From assembly GCF_900188455.1 (NCBI RefSeq), contig NZ_FZOL01000015.1:62001-126000 (forward strand): 64,000 nt of DNA. Reading direction: 5' to 3'. Under the pieces are notes generated by a model that was not told the origin of the DNA, ran no database searches, and saw only the letters and a program-made list of their open reading frames with translations. The translations under genes and the position numbers were made by a program. Origin of the DNA: Pseudomonas japonica (lineage in GTDB: Bacteria; Pseudomonadota; Gammaproteobacteria; Pseudomonadales; Pseudomonadaceae). This document shows positions 8,819 to 21,057 of the stretch, in pieces (the stretch's first letter is position 1; the number at the start of each line of letters is the position of its first letter).

Positions 8819-9903
8819 CAGGAATGTTCCTTCTCGAATTCGACCATGTAGGCCACCAGTGCTTCCACGGCGTCCAGACCCAGGGCGTTGTAGATCGACG
8901 CGCGCATGCCGCCCACCGAACGGTGACCCTTGAGGTTGAGCAGCCCGCGGGCGTCGGCGCCAGCGAGGAAGGCCTTGTCCAGGCGCTCGTCGGCCAGGCG
9001 GAACGGCACGTTCATCCAGGAACGGGCGTTGGTGCTGATCGGGTTGGTGTAGAAATCGCTCTTGTCGATGAAGCCGTACAGGCGGTCTTTCTTCGCCCGG
9101 TTGCGCTGCTCCATGGCGGCGACACCACCCTGCTCCTTGATCCACTCGAACACCAGGCCGGAGAGGTACCAGGAATAGGTGGCGGGAGTGTTGTACATCG
9201 AGCCGTTGTCGGCGGCGATCTTGTAGTCGAGCATGGTCGGGCAACTGCTGCGGGCGCGACCCAGCAGGTCTTCGCGAACGATCACCACCACCAGACCGCT
9301 CGGGCCGATGTTCTTCTGCGCACCGGCGTAGATCAGGCCGTACTGCGAGACGTCGATCGGGCGGGAGAGGATGTCCGACGACATGTCGACCACCAGCGGT
9401 ACGTCACCGGTCTGCGGAACCCAGTCGAACTGCAGGCCGCCGATGGTTTCGTTGGAGGCGTAGTGCAGGTAGGCGGCGCCTGGGGTCAGCTGCCACTCGT
9501 TCTGACCGGGAATGGCCAGGAAATCATATGGCTTGGCAGAGGCGGCGACGTTGACGTTGCCGAAGCGGCGCGCCTCTTCGATGGCCTTCTTCGACCAGAT
9601 GCCGGTCTCGACATAGTCGGCGGTGCCATTCTCGGGCAGCAGGTTCAACGGAATCTCGGCGAACTGCTGGCTGGCGCCGCCCTGCAGGAACAGCACCTTG
9701 TAGTTGGAGGGGATGGACAGCAGGTCACGCAGGTCCTGCTCGGCCTTCGCGGCGACGGTCACGTAGTCGTCGCTACGGTGACTCATTTCCATGATGGACA
9801 GGCCTTTGCCGTTCCAGTCCAGCATTTCGGCCTGGGCGCGCTGCAGAACAGCATCGGGGAGCGCGGCAGGGCCGGCGCAGAAGTTAAAGGCTCGTTTGCT
9901 CAC
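8818..9903 (-). CDS. serC: Phosphoserine aminotransferase
   Basis: A PLP enzyme of 361 residues from the GTG at 9903 (MSKRAFNFCAGPAALP), which matches the usual Pseudomonas N-terminus and has GAGAG a few bases upstream. An in-frame start at 9924 would add seven residues and looks less likely. It makes phosphoserine from 3-phosphohydroxypyruvate, and also acts in pyridoxine synthesis. YAGAQKNIGPSG holds the PLP lysine; LQGGASQQF and HRSVGGMRASIYNA are family motifs. It follows gyrA after a 74-bp gap that contains an 11-bp hairpin, and overlaps pheA. Confidence 0.96.
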   Translation of the reverse strand: MSKRAFNFCAGPAALPDAVLQRAQAEMLDWNGKGLSIMEMSHRSDDYVTVAAKAEQDLRDLLSIPSNYKVLFLQGGASQQFAEIPLNLLPENGTADYVETGIWSKKAIEEARRFGNVNVAASAKPYDFLAIPGQNEWQLTPGAAYLHYASNETIGGLQFDWVPQTGDVPLVVDMSSDILSRPIDVSQYGLIYAGAQKNIGPSGLVVVIVREDLLGRARSSCPTMLDYKIAADNGSMYNTPATYSWYLSGLVFEWIKEQGGVAAMEQRNRAKKDRLYGFIDKSDFYTNPISTNARSWMNVPFRLADERLDKAFLAGADARGLLNLKGHRSVGGMRASIYNALGLDAVEALVAYMVEFEKEHS

Positions 9904-9933
9904 ATCCACTCTCGCTCTGCTCAAGATAACGGC

Positions 9934-9959
9934 GGAAGCGGGGCCATTGCCCCGCTTCC
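9934..9959 (-). other. Perfect 11-bp hairpin between gyrA and serC
   Basis: Arms 9934-9944 and 9949-9959 are perfectly complementary with a four-base loop (CATT on the plus strand). It lies after the gyrA stop and before the serC start. On the transcribed strand the following bases are GCCGTTATCTTG, so there is no proper T run; it may be a weak terminator, a processing site or an mRNA-stabilising structure. Function is inference. Confidence 0.5.
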
Positions 9960-9977
9960 AGTCACACTGTTTACCAA

Positions 9978-12617
<2,640 letters not shown>

Positions 12618-12898
12618 GAGAAGCCTGATTCCTTTTTCTGGTGAAACTTCGTCACATCCATATGGGACGAACGAAGCTCGCCGCCGCGGAGGGCCTCCCC
12701 CGCAACGACTTACGACAAATCAACGAGTTATGCCATGGATCTGCGTAGTGAAGAGCGCCCCTCGGGGCGGTCTTGGAAACCGCCGGATGTTATCACAGTC
12801 GCCGGGGGCATGGGAGTATGGCAAAGCGCCGCCTGGCGCGAGGGAAAACGGGCCCGGAAGCGGCGCCAGGACTGTCGGCCGGCGGCAGGCGAAAATGC

Positions 12899-13975
<1,077 letters not shown>

Positions 13976-14084
13976 TCCCTCACCCCGTCATTCGGACATC
14001 AAAAACCGGCGATTATAACGAGCCCCAAGCGCGGACGCTCGGGTATACTTCGCCACCTGCCCATGACCCAGGGAATTCCGTCCC

Positions 14085-15416
14085 ATGCCCAAGCCCCCCG
14101 TCCCTCTCGACCTGCTGCTCCTGCCGACCTGGCTGGTGCCCGTCGAACCGGCCGGCGTGGTGCTCAGGGAGCATGCCCTGGGGATTCACGAAGGGCGCAT
14201 CGTCTTCATCGGCCCACGCAGCGAGACCGGTCGTTTCCAGGCCGCGCAAGTCCGCGAACTGCCTGACTGCCTGCTGACCCCGGGGCTGATCAACGCCCAC
14301 GGCCACGCGGCCATGACCCTGTTCCGCGGCATGGCCGACGACCTGCCGCTGATGACCTGGCTGCAGGAGCACATCTGGCCCGCCGAAGGCCGCTGGGTCG
14401 ACGAGGATTTCGTCCGCGACGGCACCAACCTGGCCATCGCCGAACAGCTCAAGGGCGGCATCACCTGCTTCAGCGACATGTATTTCCATCCGAAGATCGC
14501 CAGCGCCTGCGTGCACGACAGCGGCATTCGCGCGCAGATCGCCGTGCCCCTGCTGGATTTCCCGATTCCCGGCGCGCGCACCTTCGATGAAGGCCTGCAC
14601 CTGGCCGTCGAGCTGTTCGGCGACCTGCGCCATCACCCGCGCATCAGCGTCGCCCTCGGCCCCCACGCGCCGTACACGGTCAACGACGAGAACCTGGAAA
14701 AGATCCGGGTGGCCGCCGACGAACTGGACGCGCCGGTGCACATGCACATCCACGAGACCGCCAGCGAAGTCCGCCAGTCCCTCGACGAGCGCGGCGAACG
14801 CCCGCTGCAGCGTCTGGCCCGTATCGGCCTGCTCGGCCCGCGCCTGCAGGCCGTGCACATGACCCAGATCAGCGATGACGACCTGGCATTGCTGGTAGAA
14901 AGCAACACCAGCGTGGTGCACTGCCCCGAATCCAACCTCAAGCTGGCCAGCGGCTTCTGCCCAGTGGAGCGCCTGTGGCAGGCCGGAGTCAACGTCGCCG
15001 TGGGCACCGATGGCGCCGCCAGCAACAACGACCTCGACCTGCTCGGTGAAACCCGCACCGCCGCCCTGCTGGCCAAGGCCGTGTCCGGCTCGGCCAGCGC
15101 CCTGGATGCCCACCGCGCACTGCGCATGGCGACCCTGAACGGTGCTCGCGCCCTCGGCCTGGACCCCATCACCGGCTCGCTGGAGGTGGGCAAGGCCGCC
15201 GACCTGGTGGCCTTCGACCTGGGCGGACTGGCCCAGCAACCGATCTACGACCCGGTGTCGCAACTGATCTACGCCAGCGGCCGCGACTGCGTGAAGCATG
15301 TCTGGGTCGCCGGAAAGGCATTGCTCGACGAGCGTCGCCTGACCCGCCTGGACGAGCAGGCCGTGCATGCCGCCGCCGTGGCCTGGGGCCAGCGGATCGC
15401 CGGACACGCCGAATGA
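14085..15416 (+). CDS. mtaD: 5'-methylthioadenosine / S-adenosylhomocysteine deaminase (TRZ/ATZ family)
   Basis: A 443-residue amidohydrolase. The metal-binding HxH lies in NAHGHAAMTLFRG; further ligands or catalytic residues are in GPHAPYTV, HIHETASE, VHMTQ and the DGAASNNDLD motif near residue 310. In P. aeruginosa the homologue at the same locus deaminates methylthioadenosine to methylthioinosine (established knowledge), so the same reaction is likely, feeding purine and methionine salvage with mtnA next door. Databases often call such proteins chlorohydrolase-like. The ATG at 14085 is the only good start. Confidence 0.9.
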   Translation: MPKPPVPLDLLLLPTWLVPVEPAGVVLREHALGIHEGRIVFIGPRSETGRFQAAQVRELPDCLLTPGLINAHGHAAMTLFRGMADDLPLMTWLQEHIWPAEGRWVDEDFVRDGTNLAIAEQLKGGITCFSDMYFHPKIASACVHDSGIRAQIAVPLLDFPIPGARTFDEGLHLAVELFGDLRHHPRISVALGPHAPYTVNDENLEKIRVAADELDAPVHMHIHETASEVRQSLDERGERPLQRLARIGLLGPRLQAVHMTQISDDDLALLVESNTSVVHCPESNLKLASGFCPVERLWQAGVNVAVGTDGAASNNDLDLLGETRTAALLAKAVSGSASALDAHRALRMATLNGARALGLDPITGSLEVGKAADLVAFDLGGLAQQPIYDPVSQLIYASGRDCVKHVWVAGKALLDERRLTRLDEQAVHAAAVAWGQRIAGHAE

Positions 15417-15471
15417 CCCGACGGCAGCCAGCCTGCCGCACCGAATTTTCACAGTTTCAGAGGATTGTTCC

Positions 15472-16170
15472 ATGAGCAACGTCGACCACGCCGAAATCGC
15501 CAAGTTCGAGGCCCTGGCCCATCGCTGGTGGGATCGCGAGAGCGAGTTCAAACCGCTGCACGACATCAACCCGCTGCGGGTCAACTGGATCGACGAACGG
15601 GTCAAGCTGGCCGGGAAGAAGGTCCTCGACGTCGGTTGCGGCGGCGGCATCCTCAGCGAGGCCATGGCCCTGCGCGGTGCCACGGTTACTGGTATCGACA
15701 TGGGCGAGGCGCCGCTGGCGGTGGCGCAACTGCACCAGCTGGAGTCCGGGGTCAACGTCGAGTACCGGCAGATCACCGCCGAGGCCCTGGCCGAGGAAAT
15801 GCCGGAGCAGTTCGACGTGGTCACCTGCCTGGAGATGCTGGAACACGTGCCGGACCCGTCCTCGGTGATCCGCGCCTGCTTCCGCATGGTCAAGCCCGGG
15901 GGCCAGGTGTTCTTCTCCACCATCAACCGCAACCCGAAGGCGTATCTGTTCGCCATCATCGGCGCCGAATACATCATGAAGCTGCTGCCCCGCGGCACCC
16001 ATGACTTCAAGAAATTCATCCGTCCTTCCGAACTCGGTGCCTGGAGCCGCGCGGCGGGCCTGAGCGTCAAGGACATCATCGGCCTGACCTACAATCCGCT
16101 GACCAAGCACTACAAGCTGGCCGCCGATGTTGACGTCAACTACATGATCCAGACCCTTCGCGAGGAATGA
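15472..16170 (+). CDS. ubiG: Ubiquinone biosynthesis O-methyltransferase UbiG
   Basis: A 232-residue SAM-dependent enzyme that carries out both O-methylations in ubiquinone synthesis. Motif I is VLDVGCGGGILSEAMA at about residues 49-64; DVVTCLEMLEHVPDP and GGQVFFSTINRN follow. The start MSNVDHAEIAKFEALAHRWWD is typical, with AGAGGA just upstream; longer in-frame sequence upstream is not coding. The stop codon overlaps the start region of mupP, an arrangement conserved in Pseudomonas. Confidence 0.96.
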   Translation: MSNVDHAEIAKFEALAHRWWDRESEFKPLHDINPLRVNWIDERVKLAGKKVLDVGCGGGILSEAMALRGATVTGIDMGEAPLAVAQLHQLESGVNVEYRQITAEALAEEMPEQFDVVTCLEMLEHVPDPSSVIRACFRMVKPGGQVFFSTINRNPKAYLFAIIGAEYIMKLLPRGTHDFKKFIRPSELGAWSRAAGLSVKDIIGLTYNPLTKHYKLAADVDVNYMIQTLREE

Positions 16171-16172
16171 GC

Positions 16173-16844
16173 ATGCGTTTGCGAGCAGTACTTTTCGACA
16201 TGGACGGCACCCTGCTCGACACGGCGCCGGACTTCATCGCCATCTGCCAGGCGATGCGCAACGACCGCGGCCTGGCGCCGGTCGCCGACAACACCGTGCG
16301 CGACGTGATTTCCGGCGGCGCCCGGGCGATGGTCGCCGCGACCTTCGGCATCGACCCCGAAGCGCCGGAATTCGAGGCCCTGCGCCTGGAGTTCCTGGAG
16401 CGCTACCAGCGTGACTGCGCGGTGCACAGCAAGCTGTTCGACGGCATGGAAGAGCTGCTGCAGGACATCGAGCGCGGCAAGCTGCTGTGGGGCGTGGTGA
16501 CCAACAAGCCGGTGCGCTTCGCAGAACCGATCATGCAACGCCTGGGCCTGGCCGAACGCTCCTCGCTGCTGATCTGCCCGGACCACGTGAAGAACAGCAA
16601 GCCCGATCCCGAGCCGCTGATCCTCGCCTGCAAGACCCTCGACCTGGATCCGGCCAGCGTGCTGTTCGTCGGCGACGACCTGCGCGACATCGAGTCCGGC
16701 CGCGATGCCGGCACCCGCACCGCGGCGGTGCGCTATGGCTATATTCATCCCGAGGACAACCCCAACAACTGGGGCGCGGATGTGGTGGTCGATCATCCCC
16801 TGGAGCTGCGCAAGGTGCTCGACAGCGCCCTGTGCGGCTGCTGA
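16173..16844 (+). CDS. mupP: N-acetylmuramic acid 6-phosphate phosphatase MupP
   Basis: A 223-residue HAD-superfamily phosphatase with the nucleophile motif LFDMDGTLLDT at the N-terminus, a threonine/lysine region (GVVTNKP), and the acidic motif VGDDLRDIESGRDAG. In P. putida and P. aeruginosa the gene next to ubiG encodes MupP of the cell-wall recycling bypass, which removes phosphate from MurNAc-6-P before AmgK/MurU (established knowledge). It was long annotated as phosphoglycolate phosphatase. I prefer the second ATG (16173) because GAGGA is spaced six bases before it; ATG at 16167 is too close to that site. Confidence 0.9.
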   Translation: MRLRAVLFDMDGTLLDTAPDFIAICQAMRNDRGLAPVADNTVRDVISGGARAMVAATFGIDPEAPEFEALRLEFLERYQRDCAVHSKLFDGMEELLQDIERGKLLWGVVTNKPVRFAEPIMQRLGLAERSSLLICPDHVKNSKPDPEPLILACKTLDLDPASVLFVGDDLRDIESGRDAGTRTAAVRYGYIHPEDNPNNWGADVVVDHPLELRKVLDSALCGC

Positions 16845-16927
16845 TCCCACAGCCAGTGGCCCTGTCGGGCCGGCCTCGTGGCCGGCTCGCTGGCGCCTGA
16901 AGCCATTTCCCTTTCGAGGCAACTCCC

Positions 16928-17668
16928 ATGTTCGACTATTCCGCCCGCCCGGATCTGCTCAAAGGCCGGGTCATCATGGTTACCGGCGCCGGTCGCGGGA
17001 TCGGCGCGGCAGCGGCCAGAGCCTTCGCCGCCCATGGGGCCACCGTGCTCCTGCTGGGCAAGACCGAGGCCAACCTCACCGCGGTGTACGACGAGATCGA
17101 AGCCGCCGGCCATCCGCAGCCAGTGGTGATCCCGTTCAATCTGGAAACCGCCCTGCCGCACCAGTACGACGAACTGGCGGTGATGGTGGAAAACGCCTTC
17201 GGCCGCCTCGACGGCCTGCTGCACAACGCGTCGATCATCGGCCCGCGCACGCCAATGGAGCAGTTGAGCGGCGACAACTTCATGCGCGTCATGCACATCA
17301 ACGTCAACGCCATGTTCATGCTCACCCAGACCCTGCTGCCGCTGCTCAAGCTGTCGGAAGACGCCTCGGTGGTGTTCACCTCCAGCAGCGTCGGACGCAA
17401 GGGCCGCGCCTACTGGGGTGCCTACGGTGTGTCGAAGTTCGCCACCGAGGGCCTGATGCAGACCCTGGCCGACGAGCTTGAAGGTGTCGCCCCGGTGCGG
17501 GCCAACAGCGTCAACCCGGGCGCCACCCGCACCAGCATGCGCGCCCAGGCCTATCCGGCGGAAAATCCGCAGGACAACCCGCTGCCCGAGGCCATCATGC
17601 CGGTCTATCTGTACCTGATGGGCCCGGACAGCACCGGGGTCAACGGTCAGGCATTCAACGCCCAGTGA
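16928..17668 (+). CDS. yciK: YciK-family short-chain dehydrogenase/reductase
   Basis: A 246-residue Rossmann-fold oxidoreductase. The cofactor motif TGAGRGIGAAAARAFA is at about residues 18-33, LLHNASI corresponds to the NNAG motif, the catalytic serine lies in VFTSSSVG, and YGVSK is the YxxxK pair. The substrate of YciK proteins is unknown. It follows mupP by 83 bp on the same strand and is probably in the ubiG operon. Its 3' end overlaps the 3' end of the convergent tenA-like gene by 14 bp. Confidence 0.9.
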   Translation: MFDYSARPDLLKGRVIMVTGAGRGIGAAAARAFAAHGATVLLLGKTEANLTAVYDEIEAAGHPQPVVIPFNLETALPHQYDELAVMVENAFGRLDGLLHNASIIGPRTPMEQLSGDNFMRVMHINVNAMFMLTQTLLPLLKLSEDASVVFTSSSVGRKGRAYWGAYGVSKFATEGLMQTLADELEGVAPVRANSVNPGATRTSMRAQAYPAENPQDNPLPEAIMPVYLYLMGPDSTGVNGQAFNAQ

Positions 17669-18461
17669 GCCCCTGCGCCAGGGCGCCGCGCAAGCGGGTG
17701 CCCTGGTGCGACTCCTGCTGCTCCAGTTGCATGCAGCGCTCGAGGAACAGGTACATATAGTCGTAACTCTTGCAGATCGCCCGCTTCAGCTCGGCCTGCA
17801 AGGCCTTGCTCGGGCTGTTGCCGGCCAGGGTACAGATGATTTCCAGCGCCTCCCACGGATGGGCATCATCGTACTGGGCGTGCATCTTCAGCCATTTCAT
17901 CGCCCGCTTGCGGCCTTCTTCGGGGAAGCCCAGGGCATAGGTATCGGTGGCGCAGACCACCGCCGACCACTCGCCCACCGCCCCTTCGATCGCGTAGTTG
18001 GTCGCCGCCATGGCCACCACCAGCGAGTCCTGGCTGCAGGTGTGCCAGCACCAGTCGCTCAACGCCTGCAGTTCCGCCGGCACGTCCTGTGCCTGCAGGT
18101 CGTCGAGGGTGACGCCGTGGGCTTCACACCAGTGCACCCAGTAGTCGGCATGGTTGAGTTCGACGCGAATGTTGCGCATCAGCCAGCGTCGCGCCATGTC
18201 CTCGCCGGGGTGGCGGGCGTAGCGGGTCTTGGTCAGGTTGTGGGCCATGTACACGGAGAATTGCTCGACCACCGGCCAGCCACCCACCAGGTACTGGTGC
18301 ATGGTCGTGCTGCCGACGAGGCCGTCACGCAGGCGCTGGTAGAACGTGTGCTCCACCACCCGGCGCTTGCTCGCGCTGCATTCCTGGATCAGGCGCTGGG
18401 CCCAGAGGGGATAACTTGCGGCGTCCATCAATGGACCAGTCCGAGTAAATGCGTCAATCAC
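17655..18461 (-). CDS. TenA/PqqC-like (haem-oxygenase-fold) protein
   Basis: A 268-residue all-helical protein related to the TenA/THI-4 and iron-containing redox enzyme families. Bacillus TenA hydrolyses aminopyrimidine for thiamin salvage, but many Pseudomonas members are of unproven function and are loosely called TenA family regulators. Typical helices include HTFYQRLRDGLVGSTTMHQYLVGGWPVVEQF, ATNYAIEGAVGEWS and AMKWLKMHAQYDDAHP. The start is GTG with AAGGAG seven bases upstream. No thiamin gene is adjacent. The function cannot be fixed from sequence. Confidence 0.7.
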   Translation of the reverse strand: MIDAFTRTGPLMDAASYPLWAQRLIQECSASKRRVVEHTFYQRLRDGLVGSTTMHQYLVGGWPVVEQFSVYMAHNLTKTRYARHPGEDMARRWLMRNIRVELNHADYWVHWCEAHGVTLDDLQAQDVPAELQALSDWCWHTCSQDSLVVAMAATNYAIEGAVGEWSAVVCATDTYALGFPEEGRKRAMKWLKMHAQYDDAHPWEALEIICTLAGNSPSKALQAELKRAICKSYDYMYLFLERCMQLEQQESHQGTRLRGALAQGLTGR

Positions 18462-18496
18462 TGTCAGCTCCTTGTCCTTGTGATTTGGATGGAGCG

Positions 18497-20956
18497 TCAG
18501 CGCAGCGTCCCCGGTGATCCGAACAGCACTGGCCCGGCGGCGTCACGCTGACGCTGCAGGCTGTCGCAGGAAAACACCTGGGGCCGTTCGATCAGATAGC
18601 CCTGGGCATAGTCGACACCGATCTCCTGCAAGGCCTGCTCGATCAACGGCGTCTCGACAAACTCGGCGATGGTGCGCTTACCCATGACGTGGCCGATGTG
18701 GTTGATCACCTGGACCATCGCCCGGTTAATCGGGTCGTCGAGCATGTCCTTGACGAAACTTCCGTCGATCTTGAGGAAGTCTACAGGCAAATGTTTCAGA
18801 TACGCGAACGACGACATTCCGGCGCAAAAATCATCAAGGGAAAACTTGCAGCCCAATCCTTTCAATTCGTTGATAAAACGAATGGCACTTCCCAGGTTGG
18901 CGATTGCACTGGTTTCGGTTATTTCGAAACAGATCAATTCAGGGGGAATGGCGTAGTCGCTGAACTGCCGCCGCAGGTAGTCGAGGAACTTGTCGTCGCC
19001 GATGCTGCTCCCCGACAGATTGATCGAACACATCGCCAACGGCCCTTCACGCCCCTCGTTCAGGCATTGGCGTATCACCTCGAACACATTGCGCACCACC
19101 CAGCGATCGAGAGCGGTGATCAGGCCGAAGCGCTCGGCGGCGGGAATGAAGCTGTCGGGAAGGATGATGCGGCCGCTTTCGTCGTGCAGGCGCAGGAGGA
19201 TTTCCAGGTGTCCGCCGCCCTCCTCGTGAGGGTCGAGCGCGGCAATCTCCTGGGCATACAGGCAGAAGCGGTTTTCTTCCAGGGCAATGTGCAAGCGCTG
19301 GATCCAGGCCATCTCGCCGAAGCGCAGCGACAGCTCGGTGTCGTCGGCAAGGTACAGCTGCACACGGTTGCGGCCTTTTTCCTTGGCCATGTAGCAGGCC
19401 ATGTCCGCCGCGCGCAACGCCGCTTCCAGCGAGTCCGGCGCCTGATTCAGATGAACCAGACCGATGCTCACACTGTTCACGAACGGTCGACCCTTCCAGA
19501 CAAAATGCAGGCTCTGCACCACCTGGCGCAGGTTCTCGGCAATCCGCTCGGCCTGCTCCGGCGGACAATCGCGCAGCAGCACGCCGAACTCGTCGCCCCC
19601 CAGCCGCGCCAGCACATCCCCTTCGCGCAGTCCCGACTGCAGGACCGCGCAGATATGCCGCAGCAACTCATCACCCGCGGCATGGCCACTGGTGTCGTTG
19701 ACCAACTTGAACTGGTCGAGGTCGAGGAACATCAGCGAATGCCGGCCGTTGTTGCGTACCTGATCGCCCAGCGCCTGCTCCAGGCAATATTCGAATTCGC
19801 GACGGTTGGCCAGCCCGGTCAGGGCGTCATGGGTCGCCTGCCAGGACAGGTTGGCGATGTACTGGCGCTCCTGGGTCATGTCGTGCAGCACCAGCACGGT
19901 GCCACTGATCCGCCCTTCGGTCATGATCGGCGCACCGACCAATGTCACCGAGACGGTACTGCCATCCAGGCGCTGGATCAGCCGCACATGCTCCGAACCG
20001 CCGCCCAGCGCGCCGTTGAGGATATGTTCGGTGAGGGTCAGGCGGTCCTTCTCGGCATTGTCATCCAGCAGGCTGAACAGTGCGGCCAGCGGCAGGCCCT
20101 GAGCGTGACTGGCGTCCCAGTGGGTCAGTTGCTCGGCGGCGGCGTTCATGTAGACGATGCTGCCATCGACATCGGTGGTGATCACGCCGTCGCCGATGGA
20201 AGCCAGGGTGATCTGCGCCCGCTCCTTTTCCTCCCGCAGCGCGCTGGCAAAGGCCTGCCGCTGCGCCAGCAGCTTGCTCGAACGCAGCCAGGCCAGGGCG
20301 ATGAGAAACGCCGCGGTGGCCAGGTTGGTCAGCAGCAGCAGGCGCAAAAGCATGCGCGAGCCTTCCCCCAGCGCATCGCTGAAGGCTCGTGCGGCGGGAG
20401 TGACGTTGTCATTGATGGAGACGATGCGGCGCTTCCAGTCGGCCAGATCGCGCGGCGTGGCGCGGCTGCCGGCGATGCCTGCGTGAATTTCATCGGCCAG
20501 GGTGTCCAGCTCCTGCAGGAAGCTGTCCCCTACCTGCCAGCGACTGATGGCCTTTTCCAGGTAACTGACGTGGCGGAAGTTGAGGTAGAACCAGATCACG
20601 CTGGCGACGTCGTCCGGGTGGTTGCCACCGGCGAGGATGCCCTGGCGCGCGGCCTCCAGGTCCGGCGGATCGAGATCGAGGGCCAGACGCAGGCGGTGAC
20701 TGCCTTCGGGGATGGCGAAGGCGTCGCGGTACTTGCGGAAGTTCTCCTCGTCGCGGCTGTCGACGTACAGGCTCAGGTAATAGATGGCGTCCTTCTGCCC
20801 CTTGGACCACAGGCTTTCCCCGGCGACATAGGCACGCATCGCCGACAGCGCGTACAGGCTGATACCACCCAGCAGCGCCTGAAACAGCACCACGGCGATA
20901 AATGGCCAGATGATCCCCAGGAGCCTGGGCGTTTCAAGCGTCCGTTTTCCCTTCAT
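18497..20956 (-). CDS. Membrane PAS-GGDEF-EAL cyclic-di-GMP enzyme
   Basis: About 819 residues from ATG 20956 (831 from a GTG at 20992). Order: membrane helix near residue 15-35, a periplasmic sensor of about 160 residues, a second membrane helix, a PAS domain (TLASIGDGVITTDVDG), GGDEF and EAL. The GGDEF motif is intact and has an RxxD inhibitory site five residues before it (REGD). The EAL signature reads EIL; the catalytic acids and lysine (CSINLSG, FEITETSA, SLDDFCAG, FLKIDGSF, AEFVET) are present, but loop 6 is DDFCAG instead of DDFG(T/A)G. So it may make, degrade or only bind c-di-GMP. The periplasmic ligand is unknown. Confidence 0.88.
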   Translation of the reverse strand: MKGKRTLETPRLLGIIWPFIAVVLFQALLGGISLYALSAMRAYVAGESLWSKGQKDAIYYLSLYVDSRDEENFRKYRDAFAIPEGSHRLRLALDLDPPDLEAARQGILAGGNHPDDVASVIWFYLNFRHVSYLEKAISRWQVGDSFLQELDTLADEIHAGIAGSRATPRDLADWKRRIVSINDNVTPAARAFSDALGEGSRMLLRLLLLTNLATAAFLIALAWLRSSKLLAQRQAFASALREEKERAQITLASIGDGVITTDVDGSIVYMNAAAEQLTHWDASHAQGLPLAALFSLLDDNAEKDRLTLTEHILNGALGGGSEHVRLIQRLDGSTVSVTLVGAPIMTEGRISGTVLVLHDMTQERQYIANLSWQATHDALTGLANRREFEYCLEQALGDQVRNNGRHSLMFLDLDQFKLVNDTSGHAAGDELLRHICAVLQSGLREGDVLARLGGDEFGVLLRDCPPEQAERIAENLRQVVQSLHFVWKGRPFVNSVSIGLVHLNQAPDSLEAALRAADMACYMAKEKGRNRVQLYLADDTELSLRFGEMAWIQRLHIALEENRFCLYAQEIAALDPHEEGGGHLEILLRLHDESGRIILPDSFIPAAERFGLITALDRWVVRNVFEVIRQCLNEGREGPLAMCSINLSGSSIGDDKFLDYLRRQFSDYAIPPELICFEITETSAIANLGSAIRFINELKGLGCKFSLDDFCAGMSSFAYLKHLPVDFLKIDGSFVKDMLDDPINRAMVQVINHIGHVMGKRTIAEFVETPLIEQALQEIGVDYAQGYLIERPQVFSCDSLQRQRDAAGPVLFGSPGTLR

Positions 20957-21057
20957 GAAGTCCCTTGCAACTGCGCCGGTGAGTCGCCTCACTCTGTTCC
21001 GATACAGACTAGGCCATTTGCCTGCATGCGGATAAGTGATTTCTCACATTCGAGCGT

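Noticed and set aside
12759..12772. CGCCCCTCGGGGCG hairpin upstream of gyrA as a terminator of mtnA
   Set aside because: It lies more than 120 bases from the mtnA stop and closer to gyrA, and has no T run on either strand.
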